A model generated the notes under the pieces. The model saw nothing but the letters and a program-made list of their open reading frames with translations. It searched no databases and was not told where the DNA came from. A stretch of DNA of 64,000 nucleotides, taken from contig NZ_CP107811.1 in the NCBI RefSeq assembly GCF_036346105.1, positions 558,001 to 622,000 of the forward strand. Direction: 5' to 3'. The DNA comes from Streptomyces sp. NBC_00539 (GTDB lineage Bacteria > Actinomycetota > Actinomycetes > Streptomycetales > Streptomycetaceae). Shown piece after piece: positions 17,781-25,678 of this stretch. Positions within the stretch are counted from its first letter, which is position 1. The number at the start of each line of letters is the position of its first letter. Both the position numbers and the translations under genes were made by a program.

Positions 17781-19202
17781 ATGGCACGAGCCACCCGACA
17801 GTCCTCCCGGCACCAGCAGACGCATCCCGTCGACGAGTTGCTGCCGTTCCCCCGACTCGCCCTGTACGGCTTCCAGCACGTCCTCGCCTTCTACGCGGCG
17901 GCCGTCATCGTTCCCGTCCTCCTCGGCGGCGCCCTCGGGCTCACCCGCCCAGAACTCGTCCACCTCATCAACGCGGACCTTCTGACCTGCGGGATCGCCA
18001 CGATCATCCAGGCGCTCGGGATCTGGAAGATAGGCGCCCGGCTGCCGCTGGTCCAGGGCGTCACCTTCACCGCCGTCTCCCCCATGATCGCCATCGGCCT
18101 CGGGGCGGGCGGCGGCACCGCCGGACTGCTCGTCGTGTACGGCGCGGTGATCACCGCGGGCATCGCCACCTTCCTGTTCGCGCCCGTGTTCAGCAAGCTG
18201 GTCCCGTACTTCCCTCCCGTCGTCATCGGTACGATCCTCACGATCATCGGCATCACCCTCATCCCGGTGGCCCTCCAGGACGCGGCCGGCGGGGCGCGCC
18301 TGATCGGCACCCCCGCCTACGGCGAGCCGAGGAACCTCGCGTACGCCCTGGGCACCCTGCTCTTCATCCTGGCCGTGGCCCGGGTCGGCAAGCCGTTCCT
18401 GAGCAGCGTCGCCGTGCTGCTCGGCCTGGTCGGCGGTACCGCCGTCGCCTGGGTGCTGGGGGACGCCGACTTCTCGGCGGTGGGCGACACCGACTGGTTC
18501 GGGGTCACCACCCCGTTCCACTACGGCATGCCGCGCTTCGAACCGCTGCCGATGATCGCCATGCTCGTCGTCATGCTGATCACGATGGTGGAGACCACCG
18601 GCGACGTGTACGCCATCGGCGAGATCACCCGCAAGCGGGTCGACACCGACACGGTCGCCAGGGCGCTGCGGGCCGACGGCGCCGCGACGCTGCTCGGCGG
18701 GATCCTCAACTCGTTCCCGTACGTGGCGTTCGCCGAGAACATCGGCCTGGTGCGCATGTCCAAGGTGATGAGCCGGTACGTGGTCGTCGCGGCCGGGGTG
18801 TTCATGGTCGCGCTGGGGCTGCTTCCCAAGGCGGGCAGCCTGGTCGCCTCGATCCCGAATCCGGTTCTGGGCGGGGCCGCGCTCTCCATGTTCGGCATGG
18901 TGGCGGCGGTCGGCATCCAGATCCTGGGAAAGGTCGACCTGCGCGAGGAGCGCAACGCCCTGATCCTGGCGGTCAGTCTGGGCGCCGCGCTGCTGCCGAC
19001 CACCGTGGCGCCGTTCTTCGCGCGGATGCCGGACGACGTCAGGGCCGTGCTCGACAGCGGCATCACGCTGGGCGCGTTGACGGCGATTTCCCTGAACCTG
19101 CTCTTCAACGTCTTCACCAGCCGCTCCACGATGGAGATCGCCTGGGACGAAGCGGAGGACGAGGTGCCGCTCCAGCCGCGTTACGCGCCGGGCGCCGGCT
19201 GA
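17781..19202 (+). CDS. NCS2-family uracil/xanthine permease
   Basis: 473 residues with about 14 hydrophobic segments. Family marks: LALYGFQHVLAFYAAAVIVPVLLG near the N-terminus, the QGVTFTAVSP segment, METTGDVYAIGEI, and the signature FAENIGLVRMSKVMSRYVV. The Q and E residues in these segments are substrate-contacting in studied xanthine/uracil permeases. ATG 17781 follows GGCAGAG. A 300-nt leader with hairpins precedes it. With the first permease and the XRE-cupin regulator it makes a nucleobase transport locus. Confidence 0.92.
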   Translation: MARATRQSSRHQQTHPVDELLPFPRLALYGFQHVLAFYAAAVIVPVLLGGALGLTRPELVHLINADLLTCGIATIIQALGIWKIGARLPLVQGVTFTAVSPMIAIGLGAGGGTAGLLVVYGAVITAGIATFLFAPVFSKLVPYFPPVVIGTILTIIGITLIPVALQDAAGGARLIGTPAYGEPRNLAYALGTLLFILAVARVGKPFLSSVAVLLGLVGGTAVAWVLGDADFSAVGDTDWFGVTTPFHYGMPRFEPLPMIAMLVVMLITMVETTGDVYAIGEITRKRVDTDTVARALRADGAATLLGGILNSFPYVAFAENIGLVRMSKVMSRYVVVAAGVFMVALGLLPKAGSLVASIPNPVLGGAALSMFGMVAAVGIQILGKVDLREERNALILAVSLGAALLPTTVAPFFARMPDDVRAVLDSGITLGALTAISLNLLFNVFTSRSTMEIAWDEAEDEVPLQPRYAPGAG

Positions 19203-19239
19203 CCCCCTGTCCGGGCGATCCTCGGGCCCCGCGGCCGAA

Positions 19240-19273
19240 GGGCCGGGAGGGACCCGTGGGTCCGTCCCGGCCC
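19240..19273. terminator. Bidirectional hairpin terminator
   Basis: A 16-bp stem with one mismatch (GGGCCGGGAGGGACCC against its near complement) and a tiny loop, between the convergent permease gene and HTH gene. No U-tract. Confidence 0.65.
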
Positions 19274-19283
19274 GCTCGGCGGC

Positions 19284-20096
19284 TCAGCGGCCGCCGAGCG
19301 GGAACGGCGGCGCCTCGCCCGCCTCGCCGAGCAACTCCCAGAAGTGGTCGACGAGCCGGCGCAGGTACGCGGACCGCTCGGCGGCGATCTCCTTGAGCCG
19401 GGCGTCGTCGTTGCGGGCCACGAGGTGGCCCATGTACCGCTCGGCGAAGTCCGAGAACTCGGCGTGCATCGTGCGGAGCGCGTCCCCCACGCTCGTCGCG
19501 TCGACCACGACGATTTCCGCCACCGGCCCCACGTAGGCCTTCCATCGGCCCTCGACGGCCGTGCGGAGCAGACCGGCCAGTTCGCCTTCCCGGCCCATGA
19601 GCCCGGTCAGCGCGCGCAGTGACAGGCCCAGCGCTTCCACCAGCGCTCGGGTCTGCCAGGTGTCCCCGTGCCAGGTCCGTCCGGCCTCCGCCGCGCGGTA
19701 CTCGTCCGGGTCCATGCCTATGCGGTGGCCCAGCCGTTCGACCGTCAGCTGGCGGGCGAGGCGGAACTCGGCGAGGGTGCGCGGCGTGACGCCCATCAGC
19801 GTCGTGGTGTCGCACCACAGGGCGTTGGCGAGAGCGAAGAGCTGCTGGTCGGTCGGCGCGTAGGAGCCGACTTCCCAAGCGGCGACCAGTTCGGGGTGGA
19901 CGGGGGTGCCGCAGGCCGCCATCGACCGGGCGACCTGCGCGGGCGTCAGGCCCACGCGTTCGCGTGCGGAGCGGGCCTCGGCGGGGGAGAACGGAGTGCT
20001 GTACACGTACAAGACACCTCGCAACGCCTCGAAGCGCGGAGCGTCCGAGGGGAGACGGATCGGTGGATGAACATCCAGGAGCGGGCACACTAACAT
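19284..20096 (-). CDS. Helix-turn-helix DNA-binding protein, streptomycete type
   Basis: About 270 residues. Two helix-turn-helix-like segments are visible: RERVGLTPAQVARSMAACGTPV followed by LVAAWEVGSYAPTDQQLFALANAL, and a second copy RLARQLTVERLGHRIGMDPDEY followed by AAEAGRTWHGDTWQTRALVEAL. The protein therefore looks like a duplicated XRE-type reader. The C-terminal 120 residues are helical and without known motif. The start is uncertain: ATG 20096 gives a 37-residue tail before the first conserved segment, and a GTG near 19996 is an alternative. Target unknown. Confidence 0.7.
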   Translation of the reverse strand: MLVCPLLDVHPPIRLPSDAPRFEALRGVLYVYSTPFSPAEARSARERVGLTPAQVARSMAACGTPVHPELVAAWEVGSYAPTDQQLFALANALWCDTTTLMGVTPRTLAEFRLARQLTVERLGHRIGMDPDEYRAAEAGRTWHGDTWQTRALVEALGLSLRALTGLMGREGELAGLLRTAVEGRWKAYVGPVAEIVVVDATSVGDALRTMHAEFSDFAERYMGHLVARNDDARLKEIAAERSAYLRRLVDHFWELLGEAGEAPPFPLGGR

Positions 20097-20162
20097 GCGT
20101 TTCCGCTGGTATTACCGGCCGTACCCCTTGGAAATGAAGGTGTGATCCGTGCTCCGGTCGGT

Positions 20163-20426
20163 TCAGGTGCCGATGGTGTCCCGTACGCCGTCCAGTGCCT
20201 CTTCGAGGGTCGGTGCGATCAGCTCGTGGCCGGTGAACCCGTCGTCCGTACCGGGATCCACGGTCCAACCCCACCCGGAGGAGTCGTCGCCGTCGATGGT
20301 GGCGGTGTGCTCGCCGCTGGTCACCGTGATGGTCAGGTTCCCGGCCGGAAGGGTGGTCACAGCGGCGTGCGCCTCCTCGCCCAGGATCCGGCGGACGGCG
20401 TCACGGGCGGTCTCTGCGGTGGTCAT
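20163..20426 (-). CDS. Small acidic hypothetical protein
   Basis: 87 residues, starting at ATG 20426 behind an excellent ribosome binding site (GAGGAGG). A short helical start (MTTAETARDAVRRILGEE) is followed by a beta-rich part (GNLTITVTSGEHTATIDGDDS, GWGWTVDPGTDDGFTG) and a final helix. No signal peptide. I do not recognise the family. It lies alone between the HTH gene and the VWA-pair terminator. Confidence 0.75.
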   Translation of the reverse strand: MTTAETARDAVRRILGEEAHAAVTTLPAGNLTITVTSGEHTATIDGDDSSGWGWTVDPGTDDGFTGHELIAPTLEEALDGVRDTIGT

Positions 20427-20508
20427 GTGCGGGCCTCCTCGCAGGCGGCGGGTACCGGTACCCCTCCAGTACACCCCGCGCCGACCGGCGCCGCGTGCGG
20501 GCGCGGGA

Positions 20509-20541
20509 GGGGCGGCCACGGCATGGTGCCGCGGCCGCCCC
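20509..20541 (-). terminator. Hairpin terminator of the VWA operon
   Basis: A 15-bp stem with one mismatch (GGGGCGGCCACGGCA against TGCCGCGGCCGCCCC) and a 3-nt loop, starting 6 bp beyond the stop codon at 20547. Confidence 0.65.
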
Positions 20542-20546
20542 GGCCG

Positions 20547-21326
20547 TCAGCCGCGGGGCGCGGGCCGGCCCGAGCCGCGGGTGAGGCGGTACCCGGCGAT
20601 GCCGGCGAGGCCGCCGAGCAGTCCCCCGGCCGCGGTCCAGATCCACCGGTCGGACCACCAGCCCCCGGCCCAGCCGTCCTCCGGCTGCGTGCCGGCCGCG
20701 GTCGGCCGCGCCGCGGTGATGCCGGGGACCAGCGGCGCGGCCAGGGCGCCGTCCACGGCGTATGCGCCGCCCAGGTCCTTCGCGTCGGCCTTCACCTGCG
20801 CCCGTACGGGCTGGCCGAGGTCCTCCTGCGCCAGGTCGGTGACCGTCAGGCGCAGGTAGTACGTGCCGGGCAGCGGGTCGTCGGACCACGTGTCGGCTCC
20901 GGTACGGACCGGGCGCAGCGTGCAGGACAGTTCCAGCGTGGCGCTCTCCTTGGGTGCCGGGGCCGCCTGGACCCCGTACATGCAGGGCTGGCGGCGGCGC
21001 AGCCCGTCGTAGACGTCGATCCGCCACGTGGAGGTGGCGTGCCGGGAGGCGGACGGCGGCAGCGCCACCTTGGCCCGGACCGTGCTCCGCTGCCCCGCGT
21101 CGAGCGGGAAGGACCAGTAGAGGTAGTCACCCGTGGAGGCGTCGGCGGTGGCCTCCTGGCCGAGCTTGACCGGTGTGGCGGTACGGAAGGCGGTACCCGC
21201 CTCGGTCGGTCCGCCGGCGGAACCGCTGGGCTTGGGCGAGGGGCTGTCGGCCAGGGCGGTGCCCGCCGGACCGAGCAGGGCGGCGCCGGTCAGCAGGGCG
21301 GCGGCCAGTACGCGTACGGCAGGCAT
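20547..21326 (-). CDS. Secreted, C-terminally membrane-anchored partner of the VWA protein
   Basis: 259 residues: a signal peptide (MPAVRVLAAALLTGAALLG), a Ser/Pro-rich linker, a beta-sandwich-like domain with paired cysteines (RRRQPCMYG and LELSCTLRP), and one C-terminal transmembrane segment (WTAAGGLLGGLAGIAGY) with a short basic tail. Exposed on the cell surface. ATG 21326 shares a base with the stop of the VWA gene (TGATG), and GGAGGA lies upstream, so both are made together. Function unknown; pairing with a VWA domain suggests adhesion or a surface complex. Confidence 0.8.
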   Translation of the reverse strand: MPAVRVLAAALLTGAALLGPAGTALADSPSPKPSGSAGGPTEAGTAFRTATPVKLGQEATADASTGDYLYWSFPLDAGQRSTVRAKVALPPSASRHATSTWRIDVYDGLRRRQPCMYGVQAAPAPKESATLELSCTLRPVRTGADTWSDDPLPGTYYLRLTVTDLAQEDLGQPVRAQVKADAKDLGGAYAVDGALAAPLVPGITAARPTAAGTQPEDGWAGGWWSDRWIWTAAGGLLGGLAGIAGYRLTRGSGRPAPRG

Positions 21327-22600
21327 CAGTTGGTCCTCCAGACCGAGATACGCCAGCGGGAGATCCAGCCCCAGACCAGACCGGCGACGAGGCCGGCGAG
21401 GACCAGCACGCCGAGCAGCCACCAGCCCCGGCCGAGACCGAAGGCAGCCGCGTCGGACGCGTGGCCCGGGCCGTCGACCAGGTCGATCGTCAGCTCCAGC
21501 GGCATGCCCGGGGTGGTCTTCACCGACGCGGGAGCCGAGAAGGAGTTGCTGACCTGGAGGCAGACGGTCTCGGACGCCGTTTCGGCGTTGCCGTCCGCGT
21601 CGTCGAGGACGGCCTTCGGGTAGCGCAGGCCCGTGGAGATCAGGTCGGTGCGTCCGTCGCCCGCCTCGGAGCCGCGGACGATCTCCCGCCCGTGCACGGT
21701 CGACGCGCGCAGCATCACGCCGTAGTCGTTGTTGACGGCGCGGTCCGCGGCGAGGCTGACCGAGGCGCGCAGTTCCTGGCCGGGCTTGACGTCGACCTTG
21801 TACCAGCGGTGCTCGCCGAAGGTCTCGCGGTCACTGTAGAGGCCCGCGCCCAGCTTCGGCGCGTTCCGGCACTCCTTGGCGCCTTGGGCGGCGACCGGGG
21901 TGACGACCGGAGCGGCCGCGCGGTCCACGAGTTGCCGTACGCGACCGGAGAGTTCGTCCTTGTGCTGTACGGAGGTGTAGGTGCCGCCGGTGGCCTCGGC
22001 GATGCAGACGAGCTGGTCGCGCGTCTTGGCGTCCGGGACGAGGCCGAGGGTGTCGATGGTCAGGTGGATGCCCTGGGCGGCGATGTCCCGGGCCACTTCG
22101 CACGGGTCGAGCGGGGCGCAGGTGTCCTCGCCGTCGGTGATGAGCACGATCCGCCGGGTGGCGTCACCGCCCTTGAGGTCGTCGGCTGCTCCCAGCAGGG
22201 CCGGGCCGATCGGCGTCCAGCCGGTGGGGGCAAGGGTGGCCACCGCCGTCTTCGCCTCGGTCCGGTTGAGGGGGCCGACGGGGTAGAGCGCCTTGGTGTC
22301 CTTGCAGCCGACGTTGCGGTCGTCGCCCGGGTAGGTGGCGCCCAGGGTCCTTATGCCGAGCCGTACTTCGTCGGGCACGGCGTCGAGCACCTCGTTGAAC
22401 GCCTGCTTCGCCGCGGACATCCGGGACTGGCCGTCGATGTCGGTGGCCCGCATGGAACCGCTGACGTCCAGGACCAGTTCGACCTTGGGGGGTTCCTTGG
22501 ATACGGGTTCGCCGGCGGAGGCGGTCGCCGGGAGGAGCCCGACGACCAGTGTGGCCAGCAGGCCACAGGCCCCGGCCGCCACCCATTTTCTTGTGATCAT
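21326..22600 (-). CDS. Secreted von Willebrand factor A domain protein with C-terminal anchor
   Basis: 424 residues: a signal peptide (residues 1-29), a VWA domain with a complete metal-ion-dependent adhesion motif (DVSGS with D45, S47, S49; later ITDGEDTC), then a beta-rich domain of about 170 residues, and a C-terminal transmembrane segment (GWWLLGVLVLAGLVAGLVWGW). It would present the VWA face outside the cell. No ribosome binding site is evident; TACGAT lies 6 nt before ATG 22600, suggesting a leaderless mRNA. The downstream gene encodes another anchored surface protein. Confidence 0.88.
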   Translation of the reverse strand: MITRKWVAAGACGLLATLVVGLLPATASAGEPVSKEPPKVELVLDVSGSMRATDIDGQSRMSAAKQAFNEVLDAVPDEVRLGIRTLGATYPGDDRNVGCKDTKALYPVGPLNRTEAKTAVATLAPTGWTPIGPALLGAADDLKGGDATRRIVLITDGEDTCAPLDPCEVARDIAAQGIHLTIDTLGLVPDAKTRDQLVCIAEATGGTYTSVQHKDELSGRVRQLVDRAAAPVVTPVAAQGAKECRNAPKLGAGLYSDRETFGEHRWYKVDVKPGQELRASVSLAADRAVNNDYGVMLRASTVHGREIVRGSEAGDGRTDLISTGLRYPKAVLDDADGNAETASETVCLQVSNSFSAPASVKTTPGMPLELTIDLVDGPGHASDAAAFGLGRGWWLLGVLVLAGLVAGLVWGWISRWRISVWRTN

Positions 22601-22653
22601 CGCCGGATCGTATTGAGGATGGTCCGCCAAACCAAAACGCCCGGGCAGGAGTC

Positions 22654-23046
22654 CTACGGGGTGTTCGCCGGGAAGGCCTCGGCGAGGACGCTGTCGAACA
22701 GGGCGATCACGTCGGGCGCGCCGAGGCCCTCTTCGCGCGCTTCCCGCATCCAGGCGGTGAGGCCGCCGCGCAGCCGTGACTCCTGCTGCGCCGCGGCCGG
22801 TCGGGGGGCGTGCGTGACGAACGTACCGGCGCCCTGGCGGACTTCGACCAGGCCGGCGCGTTCCAGTTCGCGGTAGGCCTTGAGGGTGGTGTTGGGGTTG
22901 ACCTTGGTGGCCGCGGCGACCTGCGCGGCGGTGGGCAGCTTGTCGCCCTCGGTCAATGCGCCCATCCGCAGGGCCAGTTCCACCTGCCGGACGATCTGCA
23001 GGTAGGCGGGCAGCCCGCCGCGCCGTTCGATGTGGAATACGACCAT
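22654..23046 (-). CDS. GntR-family repressor (YtrA type), regulator of the ABC operon
   Basis: 130 residues with the short GntR layout lacking a large effector domain: a winged helix near residues 10-75 (LPAYLQIVRQVELALRMGAL, TKVNPNTTLKAYRELERAGL, RQGAGTFVT) and a short helical dimerisation tail. It is the third gene of an operon behind an ABC ATPase and permease, as in ytr-like loci where the regulator represses its own operon. ATG 23046 has AAGGAGG upstream. The 22-bp-arm palindrome at 25027-25074 at the operon head is the likely operator. Confidence 0.88.
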   Translation of the reverse strand: MVVFHIERRGGLPAYLQIVRQVELALRMGALTEGDKLPTAAQVAAATKVNPNTTLKAYRELERAGLVEVRQGAGTFVTHAPRPAAAQQESRLRGGLTAWMREAREEGLGAPDVIALFDSVLAEAFPANTP

Positions 23047-23084
23047 GGTGCCCGCCTCCTTCTTGCCGTGTGGTGGTTCGTAGC

Positions 23085-24077
23085 CTATGGCGTGAGCGGG
23101 GCGCGGCGCAGACGCCAGAGGAACAGGGCGATGAGGACCGCGCTCGCCGCCACCAGCACCGCGGCGGCCGTCCACTCCAGGCCCATCCGCTGGTCGTCGC
23201 CGAAGTACTCCCAGACCGAGTTGACGATGCCCAGGCGCGCCCGGCAGGCGTCGGGGGAGGCGTCGTGGACGCAGGTGCCCCATCCGTAGAGCTTCCCGGA
23301 AGCGGTGCCCACCCACTGGTCGACCTGCACCACGTGGTCGAGCGCGGCCGGCACGTCGGTGCCGAACGGGAAGGAGATCCTGCGGGGCGTCGCCAGGTCG
23401 TCCTTGAACACGTCACCCGCGACCATGGCCGCCCACGAGGCCAGGAGGGTCAGGACGATCGCGCTCACCGCGCGGCGGGTCAGCGCCCCGATGAGGAGGC
23501 CGAGGGAGGAGGTGAAGAGCGCGGTCGCCACCAGGACCGGGGCCGAAGCATCGAAAGCGGCGTCGTGCAGCCAGTCGGTACCCGCGAAGGGGCCGATGGA
23601 GTCGCGCCACCAGCCGAAGAGCAGGCCCAGCGGCAGGGTCGTGACGGTGACGAGGGTCAGCGCGAAGCCGGCTTTCGCCAGGAGCCACCTGTCCCGGGGC
23701 ACGGACTGGGTGGTGACCAGACGCGCGGTGCCGTGCTCCAGGTCGGGGGCGATGAGCGCGGCCCCCAGGCACGCCCCCAGCAGGGCGGGCAGCGAGGCAA
23801 GGGTGCTCGCCGCGGAGTCGAAGCGGTTGGTGACCCGGTTCAGGAGATCACCGTCGAGGGAGTCGGCGGATCCGGCGGGCCAGCCGGCACCGTGCAGGGT
23901 GTCGAGCATCGCGCCTCGCTGGTACAGGATCCAGGCGGCGCCGAGGACGGTCACGGCCAGGCAGGCGAGCAGGGCGGTCCGGTGCTGGCGCACCATCAGC
24001 CAGAGCAGCCCGCGGGGCCCGCGGCGCCGGACGTCCCGGCTGTCCCGGACGGCCTCGGTGTGGGTGGGCGTGGTCAT
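23085..24077 (-). CDS. ABC-2 type transporter permease
   Basis: 330 residues with six hydrophobic segments (for example TALLACLAVTVLGAAWIL, AGFALTLVTVTTLPLGLLFGW, AVLVAASAVLIALFLW) and one large loop containing two cysteines (GWGTCVHDASPDACRA) that may be disulphide-linked outside. It starts at ATG 24077, overlapping the ATPase stop by 4 nt. Probably exports an antibiotic, peptide or lipid, as YtrA-regulated transporters often respond to envelope stress (inference from family). Confidence 0.85.
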   Translation of the reverse strand: MTTPTHTEAVRDSRDVRRRGPRGLLWLMVRQHRTALLACLAVTVLGAAWILYQRGAMLDTLHGAGWPAGSADSLDGDLLNRVTNRFDSAASTLASLPALLGACLGAALIAPDLEHGTARLVTTQSVPRDRWLLAKAGFALTLVTVTTLPLGLLFGWWRDSIGPFAGTDWLHDAAFDASAPVLVATALFTSSLGLLIGALTRRAVSAIVLTLLASWAAMVAGDVFKDDLATPRRISFPFGTDVPAALDHVVQVDQWVGTASGKLYGWGTCVHDASPDACRARLGIVNSVWEYFGDDQRMGLEWTAAAVLVAASAVLIALFLWRLRRAPLTP

Positions 24078-25012
24078 GCCGCGTGGTCCTCTCGGTGTGC
24101 GGGCGCCGCCGTCGGGGCGATCAGCGCGGGGGCGCGGGGCGAGCGGAGGTAGCCGAGGAGCACCTCCTCCATACCGGGCTCGGTGAGCTGCCATTCCTCG
24201 TCCAGCGGCCCTTGGCGCAGCACGAGGGCGGTGAACTGCCGGCCGGCGGTGCGGGTCTCGATGACGGTGTGGGCGCCGAGCGCGTCGGGAAGGGCGCCCT
24301 CCGGGGTGATCAGGCCGGTGACCAGCGTGTGCATGGGCACGAGTTCGTCGGTTTCACCGGCCATGCGGACGCGTCCGGCATCGAGGACGAGCAGGAAGTC
24401 GCACATCTGCTCCAGCTCGCCGAGGAGGTGCGAGGACATCAGGACGGTCGTGCCGTGTTCGGCGGCCTCGGACATCAGCAGTGCGCCCATCTCGTCCCGG
24501 GCGACGGGGTCCAGGTCGGCCATCGGCTCGTCGAGCAGGAGCAGTTCGGGCCGCTTGCCGAAAGCGAGCGCGAAGGCGACGCGGGTTCGCTGGCCCCCCG
24601 ACAGCTCGCCGACGCGGGCGTCCGGCGGGACCTGCCCCGCCCGCACGATCCGTTCGGCGACGGCCCGGTCCCAGCCGGGGTTGAGCTCCTCACCCATGCG
24701 CAGCGTCTGGGCGACCGTGAAGCGTTTGAACAGCGGCTTGTCCTGGGCCAGGTAGGCCCAGCGGGGCATCGCGGCGGGCTCGCCGGCCGGCGCCCCGAAG
24801 ATCCGCAGTTCCCCGGCCGAAGGCTGGGTGAGACGGGTCGCCAGGCTCAGCAGCGTGCTCTTGCCCGCCCCGTTGGGTCCCACGAGGGCGCAGATGCGAC
24901 CGGCGGGGATCCGGAACGAGCAGTCGCGCAGCGCCCACCCCCGGCGGTACTTCTTCCCCAGCCCGTGCGCTTCGAGCGCCCACCGGGCGCCGGCGGAACC
25001 GGGAACGGTCAT
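24074..25012 (-). CDS. ABC transporter ATP-binding protein
   Basis: About 312 residues. Walker A GPNGAGKST, Q-loop YLAQDKPLF, signature ELSGGQRTRVAFALAF, Walker B LLLLDEPMADLDP and the switch His in MSSHLLGE are all present, so the ATPase should be active. A C-terminal accessory region of about 90 residues follows. The start is not certain: ATG 25012 is chosen. GTG 25021 and ATG 25045 are also in frame, and the last one lies inside the operator palindrome. Forms an operon with the permease and GntR genes. Confidence 0.9.
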   Translation of the reverse strand: MTVPGSAGARWALEAHGLGKKYRRGWALRDCSFRIPAGRICALVGPNGAGKSTLLSLATRLTQPSAGELRIFGAPAGEPAAMPRWAYLAQDKPLFKRFTVAQTLRMGEELNPGWDRAVAERIVRAGQVPPDARVGELSGGQRTRVAFALAFGKRPELLLLDEPMADLDPVARDEMGALLMSEAAEHGTTVLMSSHLLGELEQMCDFLLVLDAGRVRMAGETDELVPMHTLVTGLITPEGALPDALGAHTVIETRTAGRQFTALVLRQGPLDEEWQLTEPGMEEVLLGYLRSPRAPALIAPTAAPAHREDHAA

Positions 25013-25026
25013 CTCCCCCACGCCTC

Positions 25027-25074
25027 TCCCCCTCCATGATTCCATTAAATGATTAATGGAATCATGGAGGGGGA
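25027..25074. promoter_or_regulatory. Perfect palindrome with 22-bp arms, likely GntR operator
   Basis: Arms 25027-25048 and 25053-25074 are perfectly complementary and separated by 4 nt (ATGA). The AT-rich core (CATTAAATGATTAATG) contrasts with the surrounding 70% GC. On the minus strand it overlaps a -10-like TTTAAT and the translation start region of the ABC ATPase gene. Size and position suit the operator of the GntR repressor encoded by the third gene of the operon. Confidence 0.75.
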
Positions 25075-25103
25075 CGCCGGGCCTGTCAAACGACCACCGT
25101 CAA

Positions 25104-25149
25104 ACGGGCCCGTCCCCCCGCCGCCGGAGCGGCGGGGGGACGGGCCCGT
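25104..25149 (-). terminator. Strong hairpin terminator after the chaplin gene
   Basis: A perfect 21-bp stem (arms 25104-25124 and 25129-25149) with a 4-nt loop (CGGA), 20 bp past the chaplin stop codon. It separates the chaplin gene from the ABC operon promoter on the same strand. Confidence 0.9.
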
Positions 25150-25169
25150 GGGTCAGGGCGTGCCGAGGG

Positions 25170-25409
25170 TCAGTCGTTGACGCAGACGGTGCCGCCCGCC
25201 GGGTTCAGCGCACCGATGATGTTGATCGAGTTGCCGCAGACGTTGATCGGGATGTGGATCGGGATCTGGACCACGTTGCCGGAGAGCACTCCCGGCGAAC
25301 CGACGGCGATACCCTCCGCATTGGCGTCGGCAGAGGCCACCGAGGCTCCGCCCACCACCAGGGCACCGGCGGCAAGAGCCATCGCGACACTCTTCAGAAC
25401 ACGCGACAC
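25170..25409 (-). CDS. Short chaplin, hydrophobic aerial-hyphae surface protein
   Basis: 79 residues: a signal peptide (to about ASA at residue 27) and a single chaplin domain of about 50 residues (GNVVQIPIHIPINVCGNSIN, then GALNPAGGTVCVND) with the two family cysteines C58 and C76, which form a disulphide in studied short chaplins. Chaplins self-assemble into an amyloid-like hydrophobic sheath on aerial hyphae and spores. The GTG start at 25409 has AAGGAGA upstream. This gene is the clearest marker that the organism is a Streptomyces or close relative. No C-terminal sorting signal, so it belongs to the short class. Confidence 0.95.
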   Translation of the reverse strand: MSRVLKSVAMALAAGALVVGGASVASADANAEGIAVGSPGVLSGNVVQIPIHIPINVCGNSINIIGALNPAGGTVCVND

Positions 25410-25678
25410 GAGGTGTCTCCTTCAGATGCATCCAGCGACCCGCGAGGTGCGCGTCGCACGGCCCGGTTCAGGTCCGCACTCCTTCATTCGTCTGCTGCCG
25501 GGTCCCGGCTTTACTCATGGAGCCGCTTTCCCGCGAAGGGATGAGCCCGACCGGCGCAGCCTCAAACACGCGTCCGGATCCTTCCGCCACGGATGGCGGT
25601 GTGCGCCACAGCGGCCCCGGTGGCTGTGTGGCCGTACGCCATGGGCGCCGCCCGGCGCCGCGCCTACTGTGTGCAGCC
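25410..25678. other. Divergent intergenic region, chaplin and dehydrogenase
   Basis: 269 bp between two divergent genes. The chaplin Shine-Dalgarno lies at its left edge. A -10-like TACTGT at 25665-25670, 8 nt before the dehydrogenase ATG, is the only other feature I can point to. Confidence 0.4.
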
